This document shows positions 17,166 through 26,026 of a stretch of 64,000 nucleotides of DNA, in pieces. The stretch is from Virgibacillus proomii (GTDB lineage Bacteria; Bacillota; Bacilli; Bacillales; Amphibacillaceae): assembly GCF_900162615.1 (NCBI RefSeq), contig NZ_FUFN01000008.1, positions 62,001-126,000 on the forward strand, in the 5' to 3' direction. Within the stretch, counting starts at the first letter, position 1. Each line of letters opens with the position of its first letter. The position numbers were made by a program, and so were the translations under genes. The notes below the pieces were generated by a model. It was not told where the DNA came from and ran no database searches. It worked only from the letters and a program-made list of their open reading frames with translations.

Positions 17166-17219
17166 AAATAAGCGTGGTACTCACCATCATAAAAGGTGAA
17201 GGTACCACGCTTATTTTTT
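17166..17219 (+). terminator. Terminator inside the IS left end
   Basis: AATAAGCGTGGTAC paired with GTACCACGCTTATT, with an inner CACC-type stem and a following T run. It lies between the left inverted repeat and the transposase start, so it should stop outside transcripts entering the transposase gene. Confidence 0.8.
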
Positions 17220-17304
17220 GTTTAATATTCTTTTTAAAGTAAACAAAAAGGACACCATCTGATAAAATTAAAGTACCTACACAATAACTATCGGAGGTGT
17301 CCTT

Positions 17305-19008
17305 ATGTTTAAACATTATACCATGAATCAAGTCATTTTACCGCTAGATTTAGAAATAAAATTACAAGAAAATGATATCGCCTATGCCGTGAATGATATA
17401 GTAGAACAAATTCCAGATGAAGCATTTGCTGATTTCTTACATGAAACGGGTTGTCCTGCTTATCATCCACGAATGATGATGAAGATTATTTTGTGTGCCT
17501 ACACGCAATCTGTTTTTTCTGGTAGGAAGATTGAAGCGTTACTCAAAGATAGTGTGCGTATGATGTGGTTAGCACAAGCATATGAACCTAGTTATCGCAC
17601 TATCAATCGTTTTCGTGTGAATGAAGAAGTCAAAGAACTATTACGCCAGTGTTTCGTACAATTTCGCTGTCAGCTCGTTCAGGAGAAACTTATTGAAGAA
17701 GAAGCGATTTTTATTGATGGAACCAAAATAGAAGCGAATGCCAATAAGTTTACGTTTGTATGGCGTAAAGCGATTGAAAAATATAGTGCTAATTTGGTAG
17801 AAAAATCCAACCAAATGTACGATGAATTATTAGAAAACCAAATTATTCCGGAAATAGAACGAGAAAGTCTGGAGGAACTATCTACCGAAGAACTCACAAA
17901 AATAGTCGAAAAGCTAGATGAGAAAATTGAAGAATATGACAAAAGAATAGAAGCGAGTGAAGATGTAAGCAAACGGAAACAGCTTCGTTCAGAGCGCAAA
18001 GCACCAAAAAAACACCACAAACATTTCAAGGATTATTTAAAACGTAAACAGAAATACCAAGATGACATGGTAATCTTCGGAGAACGCAACAGTTATTCGA
18101 AGACGGACCATGATGCCACGTTTATGCGAATGAAAGATGATTATATGAAGAATGGCCAACTGAAAGCAGGTTATAATGTTCAGCTTGCGACAGAAGGACA
18201 ATTTGCGCTCGCTTATGATGTATTTCCAAATCCAACAGATACACGCACGTTCGTTCCTTTTCTAGATAAAATCGAGAAAAGTTTCTTTGAGTTACCTAAC
18301 TATATCGTCGCTGACGCAGGCTATGGAAGTGAACAAAACTATGAAGATGTCATCGAGAATCGAAAACGTATCCCGCTGATTACGTATAACCAATATCGAA
18401 AAGAGAAGAAAAAGAAATACAAGAATGACGCTTTTAATGTAGCGAATTGGGAATATCATGAAGAAGACGATTCGATTACCTGCCCAAATGATAAACAATT
18501 AACATTCCGCTACCTATCTAATCGAACAGATAAATACGGATTTACACGAACATTTAAAGTTTATGAATGTGAGGACTGTTTCGATTGCCCGTTGCGTTCC
18601 TTATGTACAAAAGCGAAAGAAGGAAATCATCGAAAAGTTTATTATAACGAAAAATGGGAACAACAAAAAGAATATGTAAGACAACAGCTTTCGAATAAAG
18701 AAACTGGTGAAATCTACGGAAAACGTAAAACTGATGTAGAGCCAGTCTTCGGATTTTTGAAGGCTAACTTGCGCTTCACTCGAATGTCAGTGAGGGGCAA
18801 AGAGAAAGTAGAAAATGAATTAGGTTTTGCATTCATGGCGGTGAACTTGAGGAAGTATATCGCTATGAACAGAAGCCAAACAATCGATAATGGAAATAAT
18901 CCAACAAAAAATGGTTCCAATCATCAAAAACCGATGATCGGAACCATTTTTATTTATTCTCGGCTAGTTTTGTCCCAGCCTCTTTCCCAGGTTTATTTTA
19001 TTATTTAA
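17305..19008 (+). CDS. IS1182-family DDE transposase
   Basis: 567 residues. The N-terminal DUF772-type domain ('FADFLHETGCPAYHPRMMMK', 'YTQSVFSGRKIEALLKDSV') precedes an acidic coiled-coil insert. The DDE core shows Asp in 'IFIDGTKIEANANK', Asp in 'YIVADAGYGSEQNY', and Glu in 'TDVEPVFGFLKANL'. A Cys cluster (CEDCFDCPLRSLC) matches a zinc-binding segment usual in this family. GGAGGT precedes the ATG. The last residues (VLSQPLSQVYFII) are encoded by the right inverted repeat and beyond, so the natural C terminus is probably shorter than it reads here. Appears intact and active. Confidence 0.92.
   Translation: MFKHYTMNQVILPLDLEIKLQENDIAYAVNDIVEQIPDEAFADFLHETGCPAYHPRMMMKIILCAYTQSVFSGRKIEALLKDSVRMMWLAQAYEPSYRTINRFRVNEEVKELLRQCFVQFRCQLVQEKLIEEEAIFIDGTKIEANANKFTFVWRKAIEKYSANLVEKSNQMYDELLENQIIPEIERESLEELSTEELTKIVEKLDEKIEEYDKRIEASEDVSKRKQLRSERKAPKKHHKHFKDYLKRKQKYQDDMVIFGERNSYSKTDHDATFMRMKDDYMKNGQLKAGYNVQLATEGQFALAYDVFPNPTDTRTFVPFLDKIEKSFFELPNYIVADAGYGSEQNYEDVIENRKRIPLITYNQYRKEKKKKYKNDAFNVANWEYHEEDDSITCPNDKQLTFRYLSNRTDKYGFTRTFKVYECEDCFDCPLRSLCTKAKEGNHRKVYYNEKWEQQKEYVRQQLSNKETGEIYGKRKTDVEPVFGFLKANLRFTRMSVRGKEKVENELGFAFMAVNLRKYIAMNRSQTIDNGNNPTKNGSNHQKPMIGTIFIYSRLVLSQPLSQVYFII
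18909..18948 (+). terminator. Hairpin near the transposase 3' end
   Basis: AATGGTTCC...ATCATC paired with GATGATCGGAACCATT and followed by TTTTTATT. It lies within the end of the open frame. A diverged copy of it is kept in the IS relic near 58.1 kb. Confidence 0.7.
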
Positions 19009-19119
19009 TTATTCTGTTTTTTCCCGCGATTTTTTTACAGCATATGTTATACTCGCTGACAATCCTCCCCAAATAACAAGCATTCCCAGAACCATAACGA
19101 TAATCGCACTAGTACTCAT
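19009..19119 (-). CDS. Small subunit of NSS-family transporter (MetS-like)
   Basis: 36-residue single-helix membrane protein (MSTSAIIVMVLGMLVIWGG then SITYAVKKS). This matches the pattern of the tiny MetS-type partner encoded directly after NSS-family methionine/alanine transporters. Its ATG lies one base after the transporter's stop (TGACATG), so translation is probably coupled. The gene end is separated from the IS right end by about 26 bp, so the IS narrowly missed it. Confidence 0.85.
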   Translation of the reverse strand: MSTSAIIVMVLGMLVIWGGLSASITYAVKKSREKTE

Positions 19120-19120
19120 G

Positions 19121-20656
19121 TCATTTTGCCTCCTTTTTTGCTGACGAATGACTTGCTTCACTTACTGAGCGCCATTTAGGAATAGACAACAGAAGTCCAA
19201 TTACAAGTGCTCCAGCAGCCACAAACCATCCGGCGTATAAAATAAATGCATCCGGGTAACCTGAATAATTCCCTGTTGGTGTATCAAAAAGTTTCATCAT
19301 ATTTAGTCGGAACAAATCGTATAGCATATAACCAAGTACTACTGGTGTAATCACATTTATACTTAACGGGAACCACCAACCAAGCTTAATATCCGATATT
19401 GCATCTGCATGGTCCCGTAAATTTTTAACTAATCGTAAAATCCATGCGACTAATATTACTTCAACTAAACCAAGTAACGCAACACCAAATTGATTAATAA
19501 AATAATCTACTGTATCCAGGAAATACAATCCGCCTTGCGTTGCATAAAGCAAAGAAACAATAGCAGCTAATCCTCCACCAAATAAGACCGATTTTCCTCG
19601 AGATATTTTAAATTTATCAGATAAGCCTGCAACATAGGTTTCGGTTAGGGACAATAATGAAGTTACTCCGGCTAAAACGAGTGAGGCAAAAAACAAAAAA
19701 CCAAATAGTCCATTCAATCCAGGAAATTCATTTATAATAGCTGGAAATACGACAAATGCAAGTCCTACACCGTCAGAGACAACCTCATCTACGGCTACTC
19801 CTGATTGTGTAGCCATAAAGCCAAGTACGGAAAAAACTCCAATCCCCGCAAGCAATTCAAAACTTGAATTTCCAAATCCAGTTATAAACGCATTGTTAGT
19901 AATATCTGATTTTTCAGGCAAATAACTAGAATAAGTGATCATAATCGCAAACGCAATTGATAAACTAAAAAAGATTTGACCATAAGCAGCTACCCAGACT
20001 TCCCCTGATAAAATACTACTAAAATCAGGCTGGAAGAATGCTTGAAGACCTTCCAAGGCGCCAGGAAGTGTAATAGCACGAACAACGATAATTAAAAAAA
20101 TAAACGCTAATAATGGAATGAAAATACGATTGGCAATTTCTATTCCTTTTTTCACACCCCTATATAAGATAAATAAGACGATTGCCCAAACCGCTATTAA
20201 TGGTAACAGAACTCCAGGAACCATGCTCCCTATCTGCCCCGCATCAACTGTATTATTTAAATAATCTTTAAATAAAAAGCCCTCCGTATCCGAACCCCAA
20301 CTTAAATTGACAGAGAAAATCGCATACGATATTGCCCAGGCAATAATAACAGAATAGTAAGTGGAAATTATAAACGCAACGAATACTGCCCACCAACCAA
20401 TAAATTCTGTTTTTTTGTTCATTTTTTTGTATGTCAGCGGACCAGAACCGCGGTACTTATGACCCATGGTGAATTCCATAATTAATATTGGAATACCTGC
20501 AGTTAATAATGCAAATAAATAAGGGATAAAAAAAGCTCCTCCACCATTTTCATACGCCACCGCTGGAAAACGCCAAATATTTCCTAACCCAACAGCAGAC
20601 CCTATTGCCGCCAAAATAAATCCAGCTCTTGTTCCCCATTGAGAACGAGTTTCCAT
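19121..20656 (-). CDS. Sodium-dependent amino acid transporter (NSS/SNF family)
   Basis: 511 residues, about 12 membrane helices, LeuT fold. The first-helix signature 'RAGFILAAIGSAVGLGNIWRFP' and 'YENGGGAFFIPY' are intact; these form the sodium and substrate sites. Strong ribosome site (AAAGGAGG). Together with the downstream 36-residue subunit it resembles MetPS-type methionine/alanine importers; substrate specificity is inferred from that pairing only. Sodium coupling suits a salt-tolerant organism. Confidence 0.9.
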   Translation of the reverse strand: METRSQWGTRAGFILAAIGSAVGLGNIWRFPAVAYENGGGAFFIPYLFALLTAGIPILIMEFTMGHKYRGSGPLTYKKMNKKTEFIGWWAVFVAFIISTYYSVIIAWAISYAIFSVNLSWGSDTEGFLFKDYLNNTVDAGQIGSMVPGVLLPLIAVWAIVLFILYRGVKKGIEIANRIFIPLLAFIFLIIVVRAITLPGALEGLQAFFQPDFSSILSGEVWVAAYGQIFFSLSIAFAIMITYSSYLPEKSDITNNAFITGFGNSSFELLAGIGVFSVLGFMATQSGVAVDEVVSDGVGLAFVVFPAIINEFPGLNGLFGFLFFASLVLAGVTSLLSLTETYVAGLSDKFKISRGKSVLFGGGLAAIVSLLYATQGGLYFLDTVDYFINQFGVALLGLVEVILVAWILRLVKNLRDHADAISDIKLGWWFPLSINVITPVVLGYMLYDLFRLNMMKLFDTPTGNYSGYPDAFILYAGWFVAAGALVIGLLLSIPKWRSVSEASHSSAKKEAK

Positions 20657-20847
20657 TCTTTAACCTCCTTTTCCTTTTATTGTTAATTAATGAAAATTTT
20701 TGAAAGGTTTACTCTTTTCAGATATTTATGGTTGTATTATAACGGCACTTTTATCTTATGTCAAAATATTTTAATATCAAAACTAATTAATAAATTAACT
20801 ATAGTTATCCCAAGGTAAAAACGAATATAAATACCTACACATTAAAA

Positions 20848-21191
20848 GAGGCTGGGACATAACGAAAATAGCTGATTAAAAAACGAACAATAAATCGTCC
20901 TTGTACTATAAGTAAAGTATAAAATTTTAGGCTTTATCTCGCATGTAAGGTGTCGTAAGACTCCCACTTCAAAATCTTGAGTTGATAAAAAGGTCTAAGT
21001 GGGAGAAAACGGCACCTAAATGCCCGATTCGTTTAAAGGCCTTTAGGTCATACCCTTGCGGTACTAACATTCCGTGTAAAAAGCATTCTACTGAATGAAG
21101 TTTCACTTTATCGTATAAGAAAAACAAACCGAACAATTCATTTACAATTGTTCGGTTTTTGCTATTTCGTATTTACTTATGTCCCAGCCTC
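20848..21191 (-). mobile_element. Family C MITE, copy 1, carrying B and A
   Basis: 344 bp with ends GAGGCTGGGACATAA and TTATGTCCCAGCCTC, the same terminal repeats as the IS1182 element 1.9 kb away, but no coding content. Inside is a truncated family B (about 20907-20937 and 21107-21122) containing a family A element. Its right end stops three bases from the stop codon of the NhaC-type gene. Probably mobilised in trans by IS1182 transposase (inference). Confidence 0.85.
20938..21106 (+). mobile_element. Family A element, copy 5, nested in B within C
   Basis: 169 bp between TTTAT pentamers (20933-20937 and 21107-21111). CCCACTT and GGTGCCGT stems are conserved. The end hairpin is a mosaic: one arm of the CATTCAGTAG type and the other of the CACGGAATG type, suggesting recombination between copies. 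Confidence 0.8.
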
Positions 21192-21194
21192 GTT

Positions 21195-22751
21195 TTAATG
21201 CTTTGCTTTTGTAGTTCTTAAAAAATGTGTTAGGATTGCAAAACCAATAATAATAGCCATCGTCACAAGCAACGGTAAGACAATTTGACTAGTAAATCCT
21301 ATAATTAAATAACCTACAGCTGCAGCTAAAGCTGAGAGAATGGCATATGGAAGCTGGGTCATCACGTGATCAATATGATTTGCTCCTGCCCCCGTTGAGG
21401 ATAAAATAGTCGTATCAGAAATTGGAGTACAATGATCACCAAATACTGCACCAGCAAGCACAGCTGCCATGGATGGCAACAGCATCTCCATATCTGTAAT
21501 TGCTGTTACTTCAACTGCTATCGGCAGCATAATACCAAACGTTCCCCATGATGTACCTGTAGCAAGCGCCATAAAGCCAGCAATGATAAAAAATAAAAAG
21601 GGTAAAAAAGCTGGGTTTAAGGATGAGTTATTTACAATACCAGCTAAATACTCGCCTGTTTTTAATTCTCCAATTATCGAGCCGATAACCCAAGCTAACA
21701 ACAAAATATAAATAGCAGGGAGCATGGTTTTCATACCTTCGAGTATAATCTTCACTGTTGAATTGCTTTGTCCGGCTTGTCTAATATGAAACAAATAACA
21801 AGTAATAACGGCAACTGCTCCACCAAAAAATAGCGAAAGATTGACATTCGTATTAGCAAATATGGTCAAGATGCTGATATCACCTTCTGCAGCCATTGCC
21901 CCAGTAATCATCATGGAAGAAACAGTTGCAATAATTAGTACTGCAATCGGGACTAACAAATGATAAATTCTTCCGTTTTTATTTGGCGTAAAAATATCAC
22001 TTAAATCTCCAGATACATTGTTTTTATTGGGACCAATCAAATCACCGGTTTCCATTGCCCTTGTTTCATGCTTTTGCATTGGGCCTAAATCCATTTTTAA
22101 GTAAGCAACTAAAAATACACTAATAATTGCACCTATTGCATAAAAATTAAAAGGAATCATTTTAATAAAAGCTTCTAAAGGTTCAAGTGAAGTTACTCCA
22201 TTTGCAGCAAATATCCCGCCCATAGTACCAATAATGTAAGCACCCCAACTGGAAATGGGAGATACAACAGTTACCGGTGCTGAAGTGGAATCAATAATAT
22301 ATGCAAGTTTTGCTCGTGAAATTTTATGTCGATCCGTTAATGGCCGAGCTATTTGGCCAACTGCTAAACTATTAAAATAATCATCAATGAAAATGATAAC
22401 TCCTAATAATGCACTCATTGCTTGTGCGCCACTTCGGCTTTTCACTCGTTTGATCATCCAATCACCAAATGCGCGACTTCCACCAGACGCTTGTAAGAAT
22501 GCTGTCATAATACCAAGCAATAATAAAAATGATAATAACAATATATTGCCAATATTAAGTGTGTTATCAGAAATAAAAAGCGAATAAAATTGAACAACAA
22601 TTTCTTTTATTGCTTCCCATATTCCAAAATCGTGAATGAGTATTGCTCCAACTACAATTCCTGTTCCTAACGATAATAATACATTTCTCGTTAATAAAAC
22701 GAGCACCAGCATTAGAACTGCTGGAATAAGCGAATAAATCGTACCTTCCAT
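21195..22751 (-). CDS. NhaC-superfamily transporter, probable lysine importer (LysW-like)
   Basis: 518 residues, about 11-12 helices. NhaC-superfamily signatures 'GVIIFIDDYFNSLAVGQIARPL', 'DSTSAPVTVVSPISSWGAY' and 'VFGDHCTPISDTTILSSTGAG' are present. The usual annotation is Na+/H+ antiporter, but the leader holds a lysine riboswitch and terminator. Comparative genomics has predicted NhaC-type lysine transporters (LysW) under lysine riboswitches, so lysine uptake is the better inference. The internal ATG is chosen because GGAGGT lies seven bases upstream. A family B repeat sits between the terminator and the gene, and a family C element abuts its stop codon. Confidence 0.85.
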   Translation of the reverse strand: MEGTIYSLIPAVLMLVLVLLTRNVLLSLGTGIVVGAILIHDFGIWEAIKEIVVQFYSLFISDNTLNIGNILLLSFLLLLGIMTAFLQASGGSRAFGDWMIKRVKSRSGAQAMSALLGVIIFIDDYFNSLAVGQIARPLTDRHKISRAKLAYIIDSTSAPVTVVSPISSWGAYIIGTMGGIFAANGVTSLEPLEAFIKMIPFNFYAIGAIISVFLVAYLKMDLGPMQKHETRAMETGDLIGPNKNNVSGDLSDIFTPNKNGRIYHLLVPIAVLIIATVSSMMITGAMAAEGDISILTIFANTNVNLSLFFGGAVAVITCYLFHIRQAGQSNSTVKIILEGMKTMLPAIYILLLAWVIGSIIGELKTGEYLAGIVNNSSLNPAFLPFLFFIIAGFMALATGTSWGTFGIMLPIAVEVTAITDMEMLLPSMAAVLAGAVFGDHCTPISDTTILSSTGAGANHIDHVMTQLPYAILSALAAAVGYLIIGFTSQIVLPLLVTMAIIIGFAILTHFLRTTKAKH

Positions 22752-22847
22752 TAATGTTACCTCCACTATAGTTGTTGGCAATAAGGCAGGGAAACATACT
22801 GTTAGGGGAAATGGGTGAAGGAAATGAGAATAGGATTTGCTTTTACA

Positions 22848-22948
22848 TTAGAAAAACTTGGCTTGTCGCCAAGTCTTTATGGCGAAAGTTATCGTTTTTC
22901 TTATACGATAAACCATAAAGTTTTATACTTTCCAATAGTATAAAAAAG
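22848..22948 (+). repeat. Family B repeat, copy 4, unoccupied target site
   Basis: TTAGAAAAACTTGGCTTGTC ... TTATACGATAAACC ... AGTATAAAA. This B copy keeps ATAAA (22908-22912) without an insertion, so it is the empty-site reference for the A-containing copies at 6.4 and 47.7 kb. It lies in the transcribed leader of the transporter gene. Confidence 0.8.
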
Positions 22949-22980
22949 ACAATGATAGAAAATAACCTATCATTGTCTTT
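22941..22980 (-). terminator. Lysine-riboswitch attenuator terminator
   Basis: AAAGACAATGATAG / CTATCATTGTCTTT, 14-bp perfect stem with an 8-base loop, followed on the minus strand by TTTTTTA. It lies about 70 bp after the aptamer and ahead of the transporter gene, as expected for transcription attenuation. Confidence 0.85.
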
Positions 22981-23050
22981 ACAATATACGTTATCCTCCA
23001 TTTCGATCAGTAGTTCTCCATGCATATTGCTGTTTGCATGACAGTATACT

Positions 23051-23192
23051 CCTTATTCAAAAGTATACCAGCTATAATAAGTTCGACACTTATTACGCTT
23101 CGGCAATAAATCCTTTCATCTAACTTCATCGTTATCATCCTCAGTCAGACTACTAATATCCATTGCGCCTCTACCTCACCGATCTGATAAGG
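23051..23192 (-). ncRNA. Lysine riboswitch (L box)
   Basis: Minus-strand sequence shows the L-box core in order: 'GGTGAGGTAGAGGCGC', then 'ATTAGTAGTCTGA', 'TGAAAGGATTTATTGCCGAAG' minus its first base, and a closing P1 stem CCTTAT (5') with ATAAGG (3'). 'GCCGAAG' and 'GAGGTAGAGG' are near-invariant in lysine aptamers. Binding lysine should favour the downstream terminator and shut off the NhaC-type transporter. Confidence 0.88.
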
Positions 23193-23233
23193 TGTTATTT
23201 ATTTTATTTAGCAAAGTATATTATAACAAACCA

Positions 23234-24004
23234 TTAATCATTATTCAAGCTGTCTTTTGGGACGGAGATGTTTGGCCCTCTTTCTCCATCACCACCAAAA
23301 AATTCTGGTACGTCTCCCATAATCACACGTGAATCCACATAAACTTTTGTACTTATTTCAGCGGTTTCTGTTGTAAATGGAACAACAATCTGTACATTAA
23401 CTGTAACAGGGATATATATTTCTATTAATGCTGCATTAATGCCAAAATCCCTCATAATATATTCTACATCTGATTGAATACTTCCTACTATTTCAAAATG
23501 TACAGGAATCTTGGGACCCAGATTTGCCAGAATTGTACTTCCCGTTGCTTGACCAATTGGGATCTCGACAACAGTCGGATCTTTATCCGCTAAATCATTT
23601 GCTGTATCTCCATAATCTTGTGGTGGCATTTCCGGGTCATCGGTATCCAACGTTTTTCCTTTATTCATCCCATATAAAAAGTACTCCGCTCTTTTAGTAG
23701 CAGCTCTCAACGCCCGATTCACTGCAGCTGATTTCCAACCAACAATGGAGACATTGTTTTCCGTATTTATTTCCATCAAATCATCAAAGCTAATATTTTC
23801 CGTTGATTTGACTGCTTCATTAATTGTTCTTGTTGCAAACTCCTTTGTCTTTTGATTCGCTATATCCATTAAAGGTGGAGTAATGCCTTTATCAACAATG
23901 ATAATGCTAAGGGAGGTCAAAATAACAAAGGCTATTGTCGTCATGAACAATATTACTTTAACAGGAGAACTGGTTTGCAAATGCAATCTTGGCCGTCTTT
24001 TCAT
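23234..24004 (-). CDS. yunB: YunB, sporulation protein
   Basis: 256 residues: basic N terminus, one membrane anchor (VILFMTTIAFVILTSLSIII), then an extracytoplasmic domain with 'IANQKTKEFATRTINEAV', 'GWKSAAVNRALRAATKRAE', 'VEIPIGQATGSTILANLGPK' and 'FGINAALIEIYI', characteristic of YunB. This is a sigma-E-controlled protein required for normal sporulation in B. subtilis (family knowledge). AGGAGGT precedes the ATG. Order lytH-yunB-yunC-yunD-yunE is kept apart from the mobile DNA and transporters inserted after lytH. Confidence 0.92.
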   Translation of the reverse strand: MKRRPRLHLQTSSPVKVILFMTTIAFVILTSLSIIIVDKGITPPLMDIANQKTKEFATRTINEAVKSTENISFDDLMEINTENNVSIVGWKSAAVNRALRAATKRAEYFLYGMNKGKTLDTDDPEMPPQDYGDTANDLADKDPTVVEIPIGQATGSTILANLGPKIPVHFEIVGSIQSDVEYIMRDFGINAALIEIYIPVTVNVQIVVPFTTETAEISTKVYVDSRVIMGDVPEFFGGDGERGPNISVPKDSLNND

Positions 24005-24154
24005 GAAAAATACCTCCTCAAAACAAATCTATGCTTGTTTTCAGAAGGTTAGAATTGAATTTTACTCCTATCTTATTTACCATATTTTATAAATAAATAG
24101 CGTTCTAGAACTCACTTTAATTTCTTAGAAGTTTTCTATAACCAATTACCATTA

Positions 24155-24206
24155 ACCTCTTCTATTCTCTCCCTTTAAATTCTTGGGACGCTTAGATACG
24201 GGATAA
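24155..24206 (-). repeat. Trace of a family A right end
   Basis: 'GGGACGCTTAGATACGGGATAA' less its last two bases resembles the conserved family A end (ACGGCACCTTAGATGCGGGATAAA type). Nothing else in the gap between yunB and yunC is recognisable. Confidence 0.3.
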
Positions 24207-24238
24207 GACGTATATGTCTGTTAATAAGCTATTACTGC

Positions 24239-24541
24239 CTAAGCAATCAACATTAGCGCATCCTTTCCGATCATCCCTACTTTCCATCCATGTTCCCTTG
24301 CAGATTCGGTAATTTTTTCTAATGGTGCATGCAATAATTCATCGATCGTACGAACTCCAACCGCCCTACCAGCTACAATCTTTCTGTCAGCCAGTTTTTC
24401 ATTTAGCAAGTCAATATCTAAAGCTGCACACATAATATATCCGACTTCATTGGCAATGATTAATAAGTCTGTCTTTGGCAATTCTACACAAATCGCAGTA
24501 AAAAACATTCCTTCTACTTCTAAAGGATTTACCGTTATCAT
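24239..24541 (-). CDS. yunC: YunC (DUF1805) protein
   Basis: 100-residue protein of the DUF1805 family. 'LLIIANEVGYIMCAALDI', 'RKIVAGRAVGVRTIDELL' and 'GMIGKDALML' fit the compact alpha/beta fold of YunC. Strong ribosome site AAAGGAGG. Same direction as yunB and yunD. Function unknown. Confidence 0.87.
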   Translation of the reverse strand: MITVNPLEVEGMFFTAICVELPKTDLLIIANEVGYIMCAALDIDLLNEKLADRKIVAGRAVGVRTIDELLHAPLEKITESAREHGWKVGMIGKDALMLIA

Positions 24542-24608
24542 TCGTAAAAGGCCTCCTTTATCGCTTCTGCCTTATCTATATGCAAACAGAGGCCTTATCG
24601 TCACTAAT

Positions 24609-26012
24609 CTATTTATTTGAATACGCTCGTATTAATGTTTCAGCTAAAATATCCCTTAAAAATTCTGGCAAATAATAGTTTTTCACTCGTGATCTTGCAA
24701 CTTCCGGCAATAGTCGTCCAAATGTAAACGTATCAGCTGTAGCTATGGTATACGTTTGATCAGACTTTAATGGATATTTTTCTTCCAGATAGGCTTGTTT
24801 AACAAAAACTTCACCGTTCTTTAATCGTTCCATACATAAGCTCAATCCAGAAAAAGCCATTTTACCTATTATTTTCCCTCGAAAACCAAACCCTTTTAAT
24901 TTTAATTCAATAAACTCTTTTGAGAATGAAGAACGAATAGTTTCCAGCAATTCTCTCCCTGTCAATTCAACCACACACGTATTGATAGGGTGTGGACATA
25001 TTCTATGAATATCACCATAAGTTACTACACCAGATGGCAAACTTTCCAGCAACAGCCCCGCATTAAGCATGGAACAATCTGCATTTGTTTGTTGTTTAAT
25101 GGAATCAGTTAAAGCTTGTAAAACAGGAGTTTCTTTTCGCCAATCGACTTCGAGTGTTTCAGGTAATCGCACAACAGGTTTAGCTAATATACGTTCTGCT
25201 TCTTGTTGATAGGTTGTAAGGATCTCCTCTGTTTGGGGGTCTTTCGGCAAGTGGGTAATATTCGTCGTATACGCCTCTTTATGCACTAATTTACCTTGCT
25301 CATGATCCCAGGTTAAGATAACCTCACCAACAAAATGACAGTGTTTTCCTGCAGCAGTAAGTAATGTATTATTTACCATCTCACCTTTGCGTAAGAAATG
25401 GTGGGTATGTCCACCAATAATAACATCAATATCCGGAAATCGCTTTGCTATTTCCTGATCTTCACTATAGCCAAGGTGAGATAACAGCACAATAATATCT
25501 GCTTGCTGCTTTATTTTTCCAATCATTTGTTCCAATTGTTCATAAGGAGGTGATACATACCAATCAAGCAATTGATAATAATCATTAAATGGAGCAGTAA
25601 GTCCAATTACTCCAATTTTAACTCCATGCACAGATGTTAATACGACACTCGGATTTAACCAATCTGGTTTCTCATTGTTCATACTGTGCAAGTTTGCACA
25701 CACTACCTCAAAGGAAGCCTCATCATATAAATGGACCAAATCATCATGTGAGATTGTAATACCTTCATTATTTCCTAATGTTACTACATCATAGCCGGCT
25801 TCGTTCATTAACTGCACATTTGCTGTTCCCTTAAAGGCTTCAGCAATTGGATGCATTCGATCAATATGATCACCAATATCTACAATCCAACAAGATTTTC
25901 CCATCGATTGACAACTCTTTTTTGCTTCTTTTAAATAACAAGAAACTTGAGACCAATTATCAAAATTACTATGTAAATCGTTTGTGTAATAGAAATATAT
26001 ATGCTCTTTCAT
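24609..26012 (-). CDS. yunD: YunD, 5'-nucleotidase / metallophosphoesterase family protein
   Basis: 467 residues. N-terminal calcineurin-like metallophosphoesterase: 'YTNDLHSNF' (DxH), 'IVDIGDHIDR' (GDxxD), 'LGNNEG', 'LLSHLGYSED' and 'IIGGHTHHF'. The usual GNHE is GNNE, so one metal-region His is replaced. The C-terminal 5'-nucleotidase domain shows 'DCSMLNAGLLLESLPSG' and 'TYGDIHRICPHP'. No signal peptide, so a cytoplasmic role such as nucleotide or UDP-sugar hydrolysis is likely. The start is the internal ATG (MKEHIYFY) with AAGGAG upstream. Confidence 0.87.
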   Translation of the reverse strand: MKEHIYFYYTNDLHSNFDNWSQVSCYLKEAKKSCQSMGKSCWIVDIGDHIDRMHPIAEAFKGTANVQLMNEAGYDVVTLGNNEGITISHDDLVHLYDEASFEVVCANLHSMNNEKPDWLNPSVVLTSVHGVKIGVIGLTAPFNDYYQLLDWYVSPPYEQLEQMIGKIKQQADIIVLLSHLGYSEDQEIAKRFPDIDVIIGGHTHHFLRKGEMVNNTLLTAAGKHCHFVGEVILTWDHEQGKLVHKEAYTTNITHLPKDPQTEEILTTYQQEAERILAKPVVRLPETLEVDWRKETPVLQALTDSIKQQTNADCSMLNAGLLLESLPSGVVTYGDIHRICPHPINTCVVELTGRELLETIRSSFSKEFIELKLKGFGFRGKIIGKMAFSGLSLCMERLKNGEVFVKQAYLEEKYPLKSDQTYTIATADTFTFGRLLPEVARSRVKNYYLPEFLRDILAETLIRAYSNK

Positions 26013-26026
26013 TTTGATTATGCTCC

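Larger units (their letters stand above)
17135..18982 (+). mobile_element. Complete IS1182-family insertion sequence
   Basis: 1848 bp with 16-bp terminal inverted repeats: GAGGCTGGGACAAAAC at the left and GTTTTGTCCCAGCCTC at the right, enclosing one intact transposase gene. A protective terminator lies just inside the left end. No clear target duplication (AAT versus TTT flanks). It inserted between lytH and the small NSS subunit gene, and the transposase frame reads past the right end. Confidence 0.9.
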
